NCBI RefSeq assembly: GCF_900105205.1
Contig: NZ_FNSQ01000005.1
Span: 1,922,001 to 1,986,000 of the forward strand
DNA: 64,000 nucleotides
Direction: 5' to 3'
Origin: Microbacterium hydrocarbonoxydans
GTDB lineage: Bacteria; Actinomycetota; Actinomycetes; Actinomycetales; Microbacteriaceae
Below the pieces are notes generated by a model. The model saw nothing but the letters and a program-made list of their open reading frames with translations, was not told the DNA's origin and made no database searches. This document shows, one piece after another, positions 28,992 to 36,951 of this stretch. Each line of letters opens with the position of its first letter. Position 1 is the first letter of the stretch. A program made the translations under genes and the position numbers.

Positions 28992-30353
28992 TCAGCCGCC
29001 CAGGGCGCTGAGCCAGGTGCGACGGGCCTCGAGGGCGTCCGCCGCTTCCTTCGCGGCCTTCTTGTCGCCTGCCTTCTCCGCTGCCGCGAGCTCGGACTCG
29101 AGCTTCTCGATCGCCTCGAGGAGCTGCGAGCTCATGTCGTTGGCGCGGGCCTTGGTCTCGGGGTTGTTCTTCTTCCAGTCGACCTCTTCGCGGGCCTTCA
29201 ACGCCTGCTCGATCACGCGCAGGCGGTCATCGAGCGCCCGCTCCTTCTCGCGGGGGAAGACGCGGCCGATCTCGTCCCACTGACGCTGGATGCCGGTGAG
29301 CAGTGCCCGTGCGCGCTTGATGTTCGGCTCGTCGGCGACAGCCTTGGCCTCTTCGAGAAGCGCCTGGCGCGCCTCGATCTTCGGGGCGGAGTCGGCTTCC
29401 TCGGCCGCGGCCTGCTCGGCACGCGCGGAGTAGAGCGCGTCGCCGGCGGCCTTGAACCGTGCCCACAGCGCGTCGTCTGCCTTGCGACCGGCCCGGCCGG
29501 CGGCCTTCCACTCGTCGAGCAGAGTGCGATACGCCGGGATCCCGTCGACGCCGCGCGGTGCGAGTGCCTCGGCACGCTCGACCAGACGGGTCTTGGCGTC
29601 GCGAGCGCTCTTGTGCGTGTCGTCGAGCTCGGAGTAGAAGGCGCGGCGTGCCTTGTCGACCGTGGCGCGGGCATCGCGGAATCGCTTCCAGAGCTGCTGC
29701 GACACGCTCTTCGAGAGCCGCGGACCGTTCTGCTGGTGGGCCTGCCAGGCGTCGAAGAGCTCTCCGAGCTCGGCGGTCACCTGCTTCCACTGCACCTTCG
29801 ACAGATCGCGCGCTGCGATCGCCTCGGCGCGCTCGACGAGGGCGGTGCGCTCGGCGATCGCCTTGTCGACGAGTTCCTTGGCCTGCTGGGCCTCCTGCGC
29901 GGTCGCCTCGGAGAGCGAGGCGGTCAGGGCGTTCAGACGGTCCCGCAGTCCAGCGAGGTCGCCGACGGCGGCCGCATCCGTGGCCTCCTCGAGGAGGTGG
30001 CCGGCCTGCTTGACCAGGTCGGCTGCACTCGCGCCGCCCGACTGGTGACGCTGTTCGAGAGCGTGCACCTTGAATGCGATGTCGTCGTACTTGCGCACGA
30101 AGTAGGCGAGGGCCTCGTCGGGGGTGCCGTCGGGGTACTGCCCGACCACGCGCCAGGTGTCGTTCTCGCGGACCTCGACGGTGCCGTCCTCCGAGACACG
30201 GCCCCATTCGGCGGCGTCGGACGACGAGCTCCCGGTGGGGGCGGCCGGTACCGCCGGAGCGACGGCCGCGGGGGTCGGCAGCTTGCGCGGCAGGGGCTTC
30301 GCCGGGGGAGCGGGAACGGGGGGAGTCGGCTTCGACGGCTCTGTGGCAGACAC
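28992..30353 (-). CDS. DUF349 domain-containing protein
   Basis: The 453-aa protein starts with a Pro/Ala-rich disordered region (about 1-45) and a short beta domain around WGRVSEDGTVEV. The remainder is almost all alpha-helical with repeated DUF349 units, recognised by W...G...RKADDALWARFKAA-like and QLWKRFRDAR patterns. Coiled-coil propensity is high. DUF349 proteins are often near rel in actinobacteria; no biochemical function is established. GTG 30353 is preceded by AAGGAG with 6 bp spacing. The protein lacks a signal peptide and is probably cytoplasmic. Confidence 0.85.
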   Translation of the reverse strand: MSATEPSKPTPPVPAPPAKPLPRKLPTPAAVAPAVPAAPTGSSSSDAAEWGRVSEDGTVEVRENDTWRVVGQYPDGTPDEALAYFVRKYDDIAFKVHALEQRHQSGGASAADLVKQAGHLLEEATDAAAVGDLAGLRDRLNALTASLSEATAQEAQQAKELVDKAIAERTALVERAEAIAARDLSKVQWKQVTAELGELFDAWQAHQQNGPRLSKSVSQQLWKRFRDARATVDKARRAFYSELDDTHKSARDAKTRLVERAEALAPRGVDGIPAYRTLLDEWKAAGRAGRKADDALWARFKAAGDALYSARAEQAAAEEADSAPKIEARQALLEEAKAVADEPNIKRARALLTGIQRQWDEIGRVFPREKERALDDRLRVIEQALKAREEVDWKKNNPETKARANDMSSQLLEAIEKLESELAAAEKAGDKKAAKEAADALEARRTWLSALGG

Positions 30354-30501
30354 GTGATTCTCCTTGCGCGGTAGGGCCCGCGGGAGGCGGAAAGGACGAG
30401 GTTCAGCCTAGTACGCCCGCGAGCCTCGGATGTGGTGAGCGCTTCTCACAATGATCGTTACCGATCTGTGAGCAGATCGTTCGACGCGTGAAACACCCTG
30501 C

Positions 30502-30517
30502 GTCACATCCGGGAAAC
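30502..30517 (+). promoter_or_regulatory. Predicted GlnR box upstream of nirB
   Basis: GTCAC, six bases, GAAAC: a full match to the actinobacterial GlnR consensus gTnAc-n6-GaAAc. A weaker copy, GTTCG-n6-GAAAC, lies just upstream at 30479-30494, giving the usual tandem arrangement (spacing 7 rather than 6). It sits 52 bp before the nirB start. It suggests nitrogen-limitation control; GlnR itself is not in this window. Confidence 0.5.
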
Positions 30518-30568
30518 ACCGCGCTCCTATCGTCACCATCACGGCATCCCTCCGGCGATTGGAGCACA

Positions 30569-33148
30569 ATGAGCGATTCGGTCCTCACCCCGGTTGAGAT
30601 CGTGGTCGTGGGCGCCGGCATGGTGGCCCACCGATTCGTGGAGAGCTTGCTCAGCAGAGCGGAGCACCCGCTGCACGTCACGGTGATCGGCGACGAGGGC
30701 CGGAACCCGTACGACCGGGTGGGCCTGACCGGCTTCTTCTCCGGCGCGACCGCCGAGGAGCTCGAGCTGGATCGCTCGGTGCTCGACGACTTCCGGGTGC
30801 GCTTCCTCGCGGACGATCGGGTGCTGCGCATCGACCGCGCAGCGCGGACGGTGACCACCCGATCACGTCGGACGATCGCGTACGACACCCTGGTGCTCGC
30901 CACCGGCTCGTATGCGGCGAAGGTCGCGGTCGACGGGGCCGAGCTGCCCGGATGCTTCGTCTATCGCACCCTCGACGACGTGCAGGGCCTCAGAGACTTC
31001 GTCGAGCGCCGGAGCCGAGCGCTCGGGCGTCCGCTGCGCGGTGCGGTGATCGGGGGAGGGCTGCTCGGTCTCGAAGCCGCCGGTGCGCTGCAGGGTATGG
31101 ACGTCGAGGCGACCGTCGTGCAGTACTCCGACCGCCTGATGTCCGCTCAGCTCGACTCCGCAGGAGGAGGGATGCTGAAGCGCCTGCTCGAGGCGCGCGG
31201 CATCTCGGTGCGCACGGAGTCCCGCACCACGCGCCTCGACCCCGACGCCTCCGGCGCCGTCACGGCGCTGGAGTTCCAGGACGGCTCGATGCACCGTGCC
31301 GATGTGGTCGTGTTCACCGTGGGCGTCCGCCCACGAGATGAGCTGGCGCGCAATGCGGAGATGCGGGTGGATCCGCGAGGCGGGGTGGTGATCGACGAGC
31401 GCTGCGCGACCTCCGATCCGCACATCCTCGCGATCGGCGAGGTGGCCAACTACGACGGACGCTGCGTCGGGCTCGTGGCGCCGGGGTACGCGATGGCCGA
31501 AGTCGCGGCGACCCGACTGCTGGGTGGCGATGCGGTCTTCCCCGGATACGACGACTCGTCCAAGCTCAAGCTCTCCGGAGTCGATGTCGCGAGCTTCGGC
31601 GATGCGATGGCGACCACACCGAATGCGCTCGACGTCGTGTACGCCGACCCCGTGGCCGGGGTCTACAAGAAGCTCGTGCTCTCCGACGACGCGCAGACGC
31701 TGCTCGGCGGGATCCTCGTCGGCGACGCGTCGGCGTACGGCGCGCTGCGACCCCTCGTGGGCGCGCGCCTCGGCGCCGACCCCGCCGCGTACCTCCTTCC
31801 CGAAGGCGGCAATGAGGCGCCAGGCGGGGAGCTCCCCGATGAAGCGGTGGTCTGCTCGTGCTCGAACGTGACGGCCGGTCGCATCCGAAAGGCCGTGCAC
31901 GAGGAGGGGTGCGTAGACGCTGCGGCCGTCAAGGGCTGCACCAAGGCCGGCGCGACGTGCGGCTCGTGCGTCCTGATGGTCAAGAAGGTCGTCGGGCAGG
32001 AGCTCACGAAGCTCGGACAGACCGTGTCGCACGCGCTCTGCGAGCACTTCGACCTGTCGCGCCGCCAGCTGTTCGATGCCGTGAAGGTCGCGCAGCTGAC
32101 CACCTTCAGCGGCATCGTGGAGCGGTTCGGACGAGGACGCGGCTGCGATGTCTGCAAGCCGGCGATCGCCAGCATCCTCTCGGTGCTGGTCGGATCGCAC
32201 GTGCTCGACGGCGAGAACGCGACGCTGCAGGACACCAACGACCACGTCATGGCGAACATGCAGAAGGACGGCACCTACTCGGTCGTGCCGCGCATGCCCG
32301 GCGGCGAGGTGACTCCGGAGGGACTGCTGGCGATCGGTCAGGTCGCCAAGGACTTCGCGCTCTATACGAAGATCACCGGTGGCCAGCGGATCGACATGTT
32401 CGGTGCCCGTCTCGAGCAACTGCCGCAGATCTGGCAGCGCCTCGTGGATGCGGGGTTCGAGTCGGGGCAGGCGTACGGCAAGTCGCTGCGCACAGTGAAG
32501 TCGTGCGTCGGATCGACCTGGTGCCGCTACGGGGTGCTCGACGCCGTCGGCATGGCTGTGAAGCTGGAACTGCGCTACCGCGGGCTGCGAGCGCCCCACA
32601 AGCTGAAGCTCGGCGTCTCCGGCTGCGCCCGCGAATGCGCGGAGGCTCGGGGCAAGGACGTGGGGGTGATCGCGACCGAGACCGGATGGAACATGTACGT
32701 CGGCGGGAACGGCGGCTTCTCTCCCCGTCATGCGCAGCTGCTCGCCTCCGACCTCGACGACGACGGGCTGATCAGGGCGATCGACCGATTCTTCATGTAC
32801 TACATCCGCACGGCGGACCGCCTGCAGCGCACTGCTCCGTGGTGCGAGGAGCTCGAGGGCGGGCTCGACGGCCTCCGCGGAGTGATCTTCGACGACACCC
32901 TCGGGATCTGCGCCGACCTCGACGAGGCGATGGCGCAGCACGTCGACCGGTACGAGGACGAGTGGGCGGCGACGCTCCGGGACCCGGAGAAGCTCGAGCG
33001 GTTCCGCTCGTTCGTCAACGCCGCGGACACCCCCGACCCCTCGCTGGCTTACGTCGCGGAGCGGGGTCAGATCCGGCCCGCGACGGCGGAGGAGCGCCGC
33101 AGCGGCGGCGTCCTGATCGCCGGGACCGCTTTGGAGGTGCGGCGATGA
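30569..33148 (+). CDS. nirB: Assimilatory nitrite reductase [NAD(P)H] large subunit
   Basis: Reduces nitrite to ammonium for assimilation. The 859-aa flavoprotein has an N-terminal FAD/NAD(P)H domain (VVVGAGMVAHRFVE; second nucleotide fold GAVIGGGLLGLEAAG). A BFD-like [2Fe-2S] domain follows near residues 427-470 (VCSCSNVTAG and CTKAGATCGSC), with another CDVC pair near 527. The nitrite/sulfite reductase core has the siroheme-[4Fe-4S] cysteines in SCVGSTWCRYG and VSGCARECAEARG. ATG 30569 has GGAG upstream; the open frame before it contains the GlnR-like box. It overlaps nirD (ATGA). Confidence 0.95.
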   Translation: MSDSVLTPVEIVVVGAGMVAHRFVESLLSRAEHPLHVTVIGDEGRNPYDRVGLTGFFSGATAEELELDRSVLDDFRVRFLADDRVLRIDRAARTVTTRSRRTIAYDTLVLATGSYAAKVAVDGAELPGCFVYRTLDDVQGLRDFVERRSRALGRPLRGAVIGGGLLGLEAAGALQGMDVEATVVQYSDRLMSAQLDSAGGGMLKRLLEARGISVRTESRTTRLDPDASGAVTALEFQDGSMHRADVVVFTVGVRPRDELARNAEMRVDPRGGVVIDERCATSDPHILAIGEVANYDGRCVGLVAPGYAMAEVAATRLLGGDAVFPGYDDSSKLKLSGVDVASFGDAMATTPNALDVVYADPVAGVYKKLVLSDDAQTLLGGILVGDASAYGALRPLVGARLGADPAAYLLPEGGNEAPGGELPDEAVVCSCSNVTAGRIRKAVHEEGCVDAAAVKGCTKAGATCGSCVLMVKKVVGQELTKLGQTVSHALCEHFDLSRRQLFDAVKVAQLTTFSGIVERFGRGRGCDVCKPAIASILSVLVGSHVLDGENATLQDTNDHVMANMQKDGTYSVVPRMPGGEVTPEGLLAIGQVAKDFALYTKITGGQRIDMFGARLEQLPQIWQRLVDAGFESGQAYGKSLRTVKSCVGSTWCRYGVLDAVGMAVKLELRYRGLRAPHKLKLGVSGCARECAEARGKDVGVIATETGWNMYVGGNGGFSPRHAQLLASDLDDDGLIRAIDRFFMYYIRTADRLQRTAPWCEELEGGLDGLRGVIFDDTLGICADLDEAMAQHVDRYEDEWAATLRDPEKLERFRSFVNAADTPDPSLAYVAERGQIRPATAEERRSGGVLIAGTALEVRR

Positions 33149-33513
33149 CCCTCTCGATCGACACGACGGTCGCCGTGCGCGTGTGCACCGTGCACGATCT
33201 CGAGGTCGAGCGAGGCAGGGCGGCGCTCGTGGACGGCGACCAGGTGGCTCTGTTCCTGTTGCCGGACGGCAGCGTGCACGGCGTCGACAACCTCGACCCG
33301 TACAGCGGCGCCCATGTCATCTCGCGCGGGATCGTCGGCTCCCGCGGCGACACGCCCACCGTGGCCTCCCCACTGCACAAGCAGGTGTTCGATCTGCGGA
33401 CCGGGGAGTGCCTGGAGACGCAGGGCAAGGATGCGGCGGCGTTGCGCGTCTGGCCCGTCTCGGTCGTCGACGGCGAAGTCCGTGTCACTCGGCCCGAGGA
33501 GCGATCCTCATGA
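33145..33513 (+). CDS. nirD: Nitrite reductase small subunit NirD (Rieske-fold)
   Basis: A 122-aa protein of the NirD family, a Rieske-type fold partner of NirB. The start VRVCTVHDLEVERGRAALV, the segment VHGVDNLDPYSGAHVISRG and the phrase VASPLHKQVFDLRTGECLE are all family features. The Rieske Cys/His cluster ligands are missing, as in other NirD proteins, so no [2Fe-2S] is expected. It was not visible as a separate open frame because a longer frame runs in from nirB. ATGA overlaps occur on both sides. Confidence 0.93.
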   Translation: MTLSIDTTVAVRVCTVHDLEVERGRAALVDGDQVALFLLPDGSVHGVDNLDPYSGAHVISRGIVGSRGDTPTVASPLHKQVFDLRTGECLETQGKDAAALRVWPVSVVDGEVRVTRPEERSS

Positions 33514-34277
33514 GACGGGCGCTCGTCGGGCGGGTCGACCTCATCGGCGGCGGCCCGGGGCCCGCTGATCTCCTCACGCTGCGGGCGTACCGCCTGCTCA
33601 TGGCGGCCGACGTCGTAGTGGCCGATCGGCTCGGGCCCTTCGAGGAGTTGCGGGACGAGCTGCCCGCGCACGTCGAGGTGATCGATGTCGGCAAGAGCCC
33701 AGGCCACCACCCCGTGCCGCAGCACGAGATCAACGCGCTGCTCGTCGCGCGAGCGCTGGCCGGTCGCCGCGTGGTCCGGCTGAAGGGCGGCGACCCGTTC
33801 GTCCTCGGGCGCGGCGGCGAAGAGGTCCTCGCCTGCGAGGCCGCTGGCGTGCCCGTGACGGTGACCCCCGGGATCAGCAGCGCGATCTCCGTGCCGCAGG
33901 CTGCGGGGATCCCGGTGACCCACCGAGGCGTGGCCTCTGCCGTGCACGTCGTGAACGGACATGGCGATCTCTCCGCCAGCGCGATCGCCTCGCTGGCGGA
34001 CCCCGAGGTCACCACCGTCATCCTGATGGGAGTGGCGTCGCTTCCGCGACTGACCGCCGCCGCACTTGCAGCGGGGGTGGCCGGCGACACCCCGGTGGCG
34101 ATCGTCGAGAACGGTCACACCGAGCGGCAGCGCACGATCCGCAGCGTCCTCGCCGACATCGTGCCGGACGCGACGGCCGCGCAGCTCGCCAATCCTGCCG
34201 TCATCGTGGTCGGAGAGGTCGCGCGCGCGGGTGTGCTGCTCCCCACATCCGCGATGCTGTCGGAGAGCATGAGATGA
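33510..34277 (+). CDS. cobA: Uroporphyrinogen-III C-methyltransferase
   Basis: Methylates uroporphyrinogen III twice with S-adenosylmethionine to precorrin-2, the precursor of siroheme. The 255-aa enzyme has the signature GGGPGPADLLTLRAYRLL, VVRLKGGDPFVLGRGGEE, and PGISSAISVPQAAGIPVTHR. NirB needs siroheme, which explains its place directly after nirD with an ATGA overlap. The later siroheme steps (dehydrogenation and iron insertion) must be encoded elsewhere, as this protein lacks the CysG N-terminal domain. ATG 33510 matches the family start. Confidence 0.93.
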   Translation: MRRALVGRVDLIGGGPGPADLLTLRAYRLLMAADVVVADRLGPFEELRDELPAHVEVIDVGKSPGHHPVPQHEINALLVARALAGRRVVRLKGGDPFVLGRGGEEVLACEAAGVPVTVTPGISSAISVPQAAGIPVTHRGVASAVHVVNGHGDLSASAIASLADPEVTTVILMGVASLPRLTAAALAAGVAGDTPVAIVENGHTERQRTIRSVLADIVPDATAAQLANPAVIVVGEVARAGVLLPTSAMLSESMR

Positions 34278-35401
34278 CGACCGCGCGCACTCTGGATTCC
34301 GCGCTTGCCGGCTGCACGATCATCGTCGCCGCGGACCGGCGCTCCGTCGACCTCGCGACCGCCCTGGAGCGGCGCGGGGCGGTGGTGCACCGTGCGCCCG
34401 CGCTCAGCATCGTCACGAACGCGGACGACGCGGAACTGCTGGCCCGTACCGAGCAGGTGATCGAGTCGCCCCCGGACATCGTGATCGTCACGACCGGCGT
34501 CGGATTCCGCGGCTGGATGGACGCCGCGCACGAGCACGGACTGGACGCGCAGCTGGATGCCGCCCTGCAGGGTGCGCACTTCGTCGCCCGAGGCCCCAAG
34601 GCGCACGGCGCCATCCAGCAGGCCGGGTTCACCGCCGACTGGGTCGCCGAATCCGAGACCTCGGCCGAGGTGGGCGAGTACCTGCTCGCGTCGGGCGTCG
34701 CCGGCAAGCGCATCCTCGTCCAGCATCACGGTGCGGGCTCGGACGGTCTCGACGACCTGCTGCGGGATGCCGGCGCCGAGGTGCTGAGCATCACGGTCTA
34801 CCGCTGGGGTCCGCCGCCCAACCCCGAGGTCGTGCGCCGATCGGTGCTCCAGGCGGCCGGCGGCGAGGCCGACGCCGTGCTGTTCACCTCCGCACCCGGC
34901 GCTGCATCGTGGATCGGCGTCGCTCGGGAGGAGGGAGCGTTGGACAGGATCCGCCGCCGCGCGGATTCAGGACGACTCCTGCTCGCCTCCGTCGGCCCGA
35001 TCACCGCCGCCCCTCTGCACGCGGCCGAGCTGCGCACCACGATCGCCGATCGCGGGCGCCTGGGTTCCCTGGCGCGCACGGTGATCGCCCACTTCGGCGG
35101 CGGTCGCGCTCCCTCGCTTCCCACGGATGCCGGTCGTGTCGAGGTCCGCAGCGGCGGGGTCCTGGTCGGCGGCGAGTTCATCCCGCTCTCGCGCTCGGCT
35201 GCCGCCCTCATCGAGGCTCTCGCGTCTGCGGGCGGTCGTGTGCTCTCGCGGGCGGAGCTGGGTGGCGTCCTGCCCGGTGCAGAGCGCAATGCCCACGCGG
35301 TCGAGGTCGCGGTCGCGCGCCTGCGCGAAGCGCTCGGCAGCAGTGAACTGGTCCACACGGTCGTGAAGCGCGGCTATCGCCTGGCCGTCACCGAGGACTG
35401 A
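34274..35401 (+). CDS. HemD-like/winged-helix fusion regulator (NnaR-like)
   Basis: A 375-aa protein with an N-terminal uroporphyrinogen-III synthase fold (about 1-265) and a C-terminal OmpR-type winged helix (about 275-372, with FIPLSRSAAALIEALAS, HAVEVAVARLREALG and HTVVKRGYRL). This architecture is that of NnaR, which works with GlnR on nitrate/nitrite genes in mycobacteria and streptomycetes. Its place as fourth gene of the nirBD-cobA operon, overlapping cobA by ATGA, supports that role. Retained enzyme activity is possible but unproven. A strong hairpin follows directly. Confidence 0.85.
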   Translation: MTTARTLDSALAGCTIIVAADRRSVDLATALERRGAVVHRAPALSIVTNADDAELLARTEQVIESPPDIVIVTTGVGFRGWMDAAHEHGLDAQLDAALQGAHFVARGPKAHGAIQQAGFTADWVAESETSAEVGEYLLASGVAGKRILVQHHGAGSDGLDDLLRDAGAEVLSITVYRWGPPPNPEVVRRSVLQAAGGEADAVLFTSAPGAASWIGVAREEGALDRIRRRADSGRLLLASVGPITAAPLHAAELRTTIADRGRLGSLARTVIAHFGGGRAPSLPTDAGRVEVRSGGVLVGGEFIPLSRSAAALIEALASAGGRVLSRAELGGVLPGAERNAHAVEVAVARLREALGSSELVHTVVKRGYRLAVTED

Positions 35402-35403
35402 AG

Positions 35404-35444
35404 ACGAAGAGGCCGGGTGAGCATCGCTCACCCGGCCTCTTCGT
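35404..35444. terminator. Bidirectional terminator between nir operon and nirC
   Basis: ACGAAGAGGCCGGGTGAGC (35404-35422) and its exact complement (35426-35444) leave only a three-base loop, a 19-bp perfect stem. It begins 3 bp after the NnaR-like stop and ends 11 bp before the nirC stop, so it can end both convergent transcripts. Confidence 0.9.
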
Positions 35445-35454
35445 GTGCGCGGAT

Positions 35455-36357
35455 TCAGCTGACGCCGGCCGGCTCCGGCGTGCGCTCGACCTCGACGGCG
35501 GCGGGGGAGGGCGCGGTGCTCTTGCCGGCGGTGCTCCGCAGCCTCGGAGCCTTGACTCGGCGGGTGGCCGTGCGTCCGTAGGTGAGGTACAGCGGCAGGC
35601 CGGCGAGCAGCAGTCCGCCGACCAGGTTGCCGATGACCGTGGGGATCTCGTTCCAGATCAGGTAGTCCATGATCGTGAAGTCCGCGCCGAGCAGGAGGCC
35701 GGAGGGGAACAGGAACATGTTCACGATCGAGTGCTCGAAGCCCATGTAGAAGAACAGTGAGATCGGCAGCCACATCGCGATGATCTTGCCAGGCACGCTC
35801 TCGGTGACCATCGCGAGGATGACGGCTGTGGACACCATCCAGTTGCAGAGCATCCCGCGGATGAACAGCGTCAGCATGCCCGCCGCGCCATGATCCGCAT
35901 AGCCGATGGTGCGGCCGTGACCGATCTCGCCGATCGCGAGCCCGACCGGGCTGGGGTCGGCCGAGAAGCCGTAGGTGAAGTACACGGCCATCAGTACAGC
36001 GACGAGGATCGCGCCGCCGAAGTTGCCGAGGAAGACGAGGCCCCAGTTGCGGAACATCGCGCCGACGGTCGCGCCCGGACGCTTGTCGAGGACCGCGAGC
36101 GGCGCGAGGGTGAACACCCCGGTGAGCAGGTCGTACCCCAGCAGATAGAGGAGCACGAATCCGATGGGGAACAGCAGGGCGCCGAGCAGCGGCTGTCCTG
36201 TCTGCGTCGAGACCGTGACGGCGAAAGCGGCGCCGAGAGTCAGGATCGCCGCGCCCATGAAGGCGCGGATGAGTGTGTCTCTGGTCGAGAGCTGCATCTT
36301 GTAGGCACCGGCGTCGACCATCCGGGTGACGAGGGCTGCGGGTGTGGCGTACGACAT
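35455..36357 (-). CDS. nirC: Formate/nitrite transporter (FocA/NirC family)
   Basis: A 300-aa membrane protein with six main helices and FNT signatures: FPIGFVLLYLLGYDLLTGVF, NWGLVFLGNFGGA, and GMLCNWMVSTAVILA, followed by FMGFEHSIVNMF, which includes the pore histidine. The location opposite nirBD-cobA makes nitrite the probable substrate; formate cannot be excluded by sequence alone. The C-terminal 40 residues are a Pro/Thr-rich tail without helices. GGAGG stands 7 bp before the ATG at 36357. A partial GlnR-like sequence lies upstream (36441-36456). Confidence 0.9.
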   Translation of the reverse strand: MSYATPAALVTRMVDAGAYKMQLSTRDTLIRAFMGAAILTLGAAFAVTVSTQTGQPLLGALLFPIGFVLLYLLGYDLLTGVFTLAPLAVLDKRPGATVGAMFRNWGLVFLGNFGGAILVAVLMAVYFTYGFSADPSPVGLAIGEIGHGRTIGYADHGAAGMLTLFIRGMLCNWMVSTAVILAMVTESVPGKIIAMWLPISLFFYMGFEHSIVNMFLFPSGLLLGADFTIMDYLIWNEIPTVIGNLVGGLLLAGLPLYLTYGRTATRRVKAPRLRSTAGKSTAPSPAAVEVERTPEPAGVS

Positions 36358-36523
36358 GGGCGACCTCCATGGGGCGAGGGGAGCGGGATGCTCGTGCCGT
36401 CCATGGTGTCCGTGGGGGATTTCGGATGATCGCGCGCTGCGTTACAGGTGTGGAGCGATCCGCTCACAGCGTGCGCCCGCGCGATGTGAGGACCAGGCCC
36501 GATCACTGCCGGGCGGGCGGGGG

Positions 36524-36838
36524 CTAGCCCGCGGGCGTCTCGGTCGGCAGCGGTGTCTCGGGCAGCGGTGTCTCGGGCGCAGGGGCGTCGGTGGGAAGCG
36601 GGGCGTCGGTGGGCTCGATGCTCGGCGTGGGGGACGGAGCCGGCGGATTCGCCTGCGCATACGCGACCTGGCTCGCGACGGCACCCGCGATCACCAGCAC
36701 TCCGGCGATGACGGCGATCGTGTTGTCGCGGCCGCGTCGACGGATCTGCCCCTCATGCCAGGTCTTGCGCGCGGCGTGCAGTCGGGCGCGCTCCGCTTCG
36801 GTGCGCGACTGCCGCGTGCTCTTCCCGCGTCCGGCCAT
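36524..36838 (-). CDS. Small single-span membrane protein, Pro/Thr-rich tail
   Basis: The 104-aa product has a very basic N-terminus (about 1-40, ending GQIRRRGRDN), one membrane helix (AVIAGVLVIAGAVASQVAYA), and an outer tail of repeated PTDAPLP / PETPLP-like units. It looks like a type II or signal-anchored protein with the tail outside. I do not recognise a domain; similar short proteins are common in Microbacteriaceae. GGGAGAA precedes the ATG. It lies divergent from rarA and 166 bp upstream of nirC on the same strand. Confidence 0.65.
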   Translation of the reverse strand: MAGRGKSTRQSRTEAERARLHAARKTWHEGQIRRRGRDNTIAVIAGVLVIAGAVASQVAYAQANPPAPSPTPSIEPTDAPLPTDAPAPETPLPETPLPTETPAG

Positions 36839-36939
36839 TGCGTTTCTCCCTCACTGGACGTGAATGTGCGACGTCGCCTGAGAGCCTACCGTCGCGTCGG
36901 AGCCGTACCGATCGCGACCGCCGTGTCCGTGGTCCGCGT

Positions 36940-36945
36940 TAGCCT
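36940..36945 (+). promoter_or_regulatory. Candidate leaderless -10 for rarA
   Basis: TAGCCT, six bases, then the ATG of rarA at 36952, with the same spacing as at ruvC. The start site would fall on the ATG, giving a leaderless mRNA. The six bases (GGACGG) are a poor ribosome-binding site at this distance. Confidence 0.5.
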
Positions 36946-36951
36946 GGACGG

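Noticed and set aside
30863..32941. 692-codon minus-strand frame opposite nirB
   Set aside because: Mirror frame rich in Ala/Arg/His with no motif; nirB on the other strand is certain.
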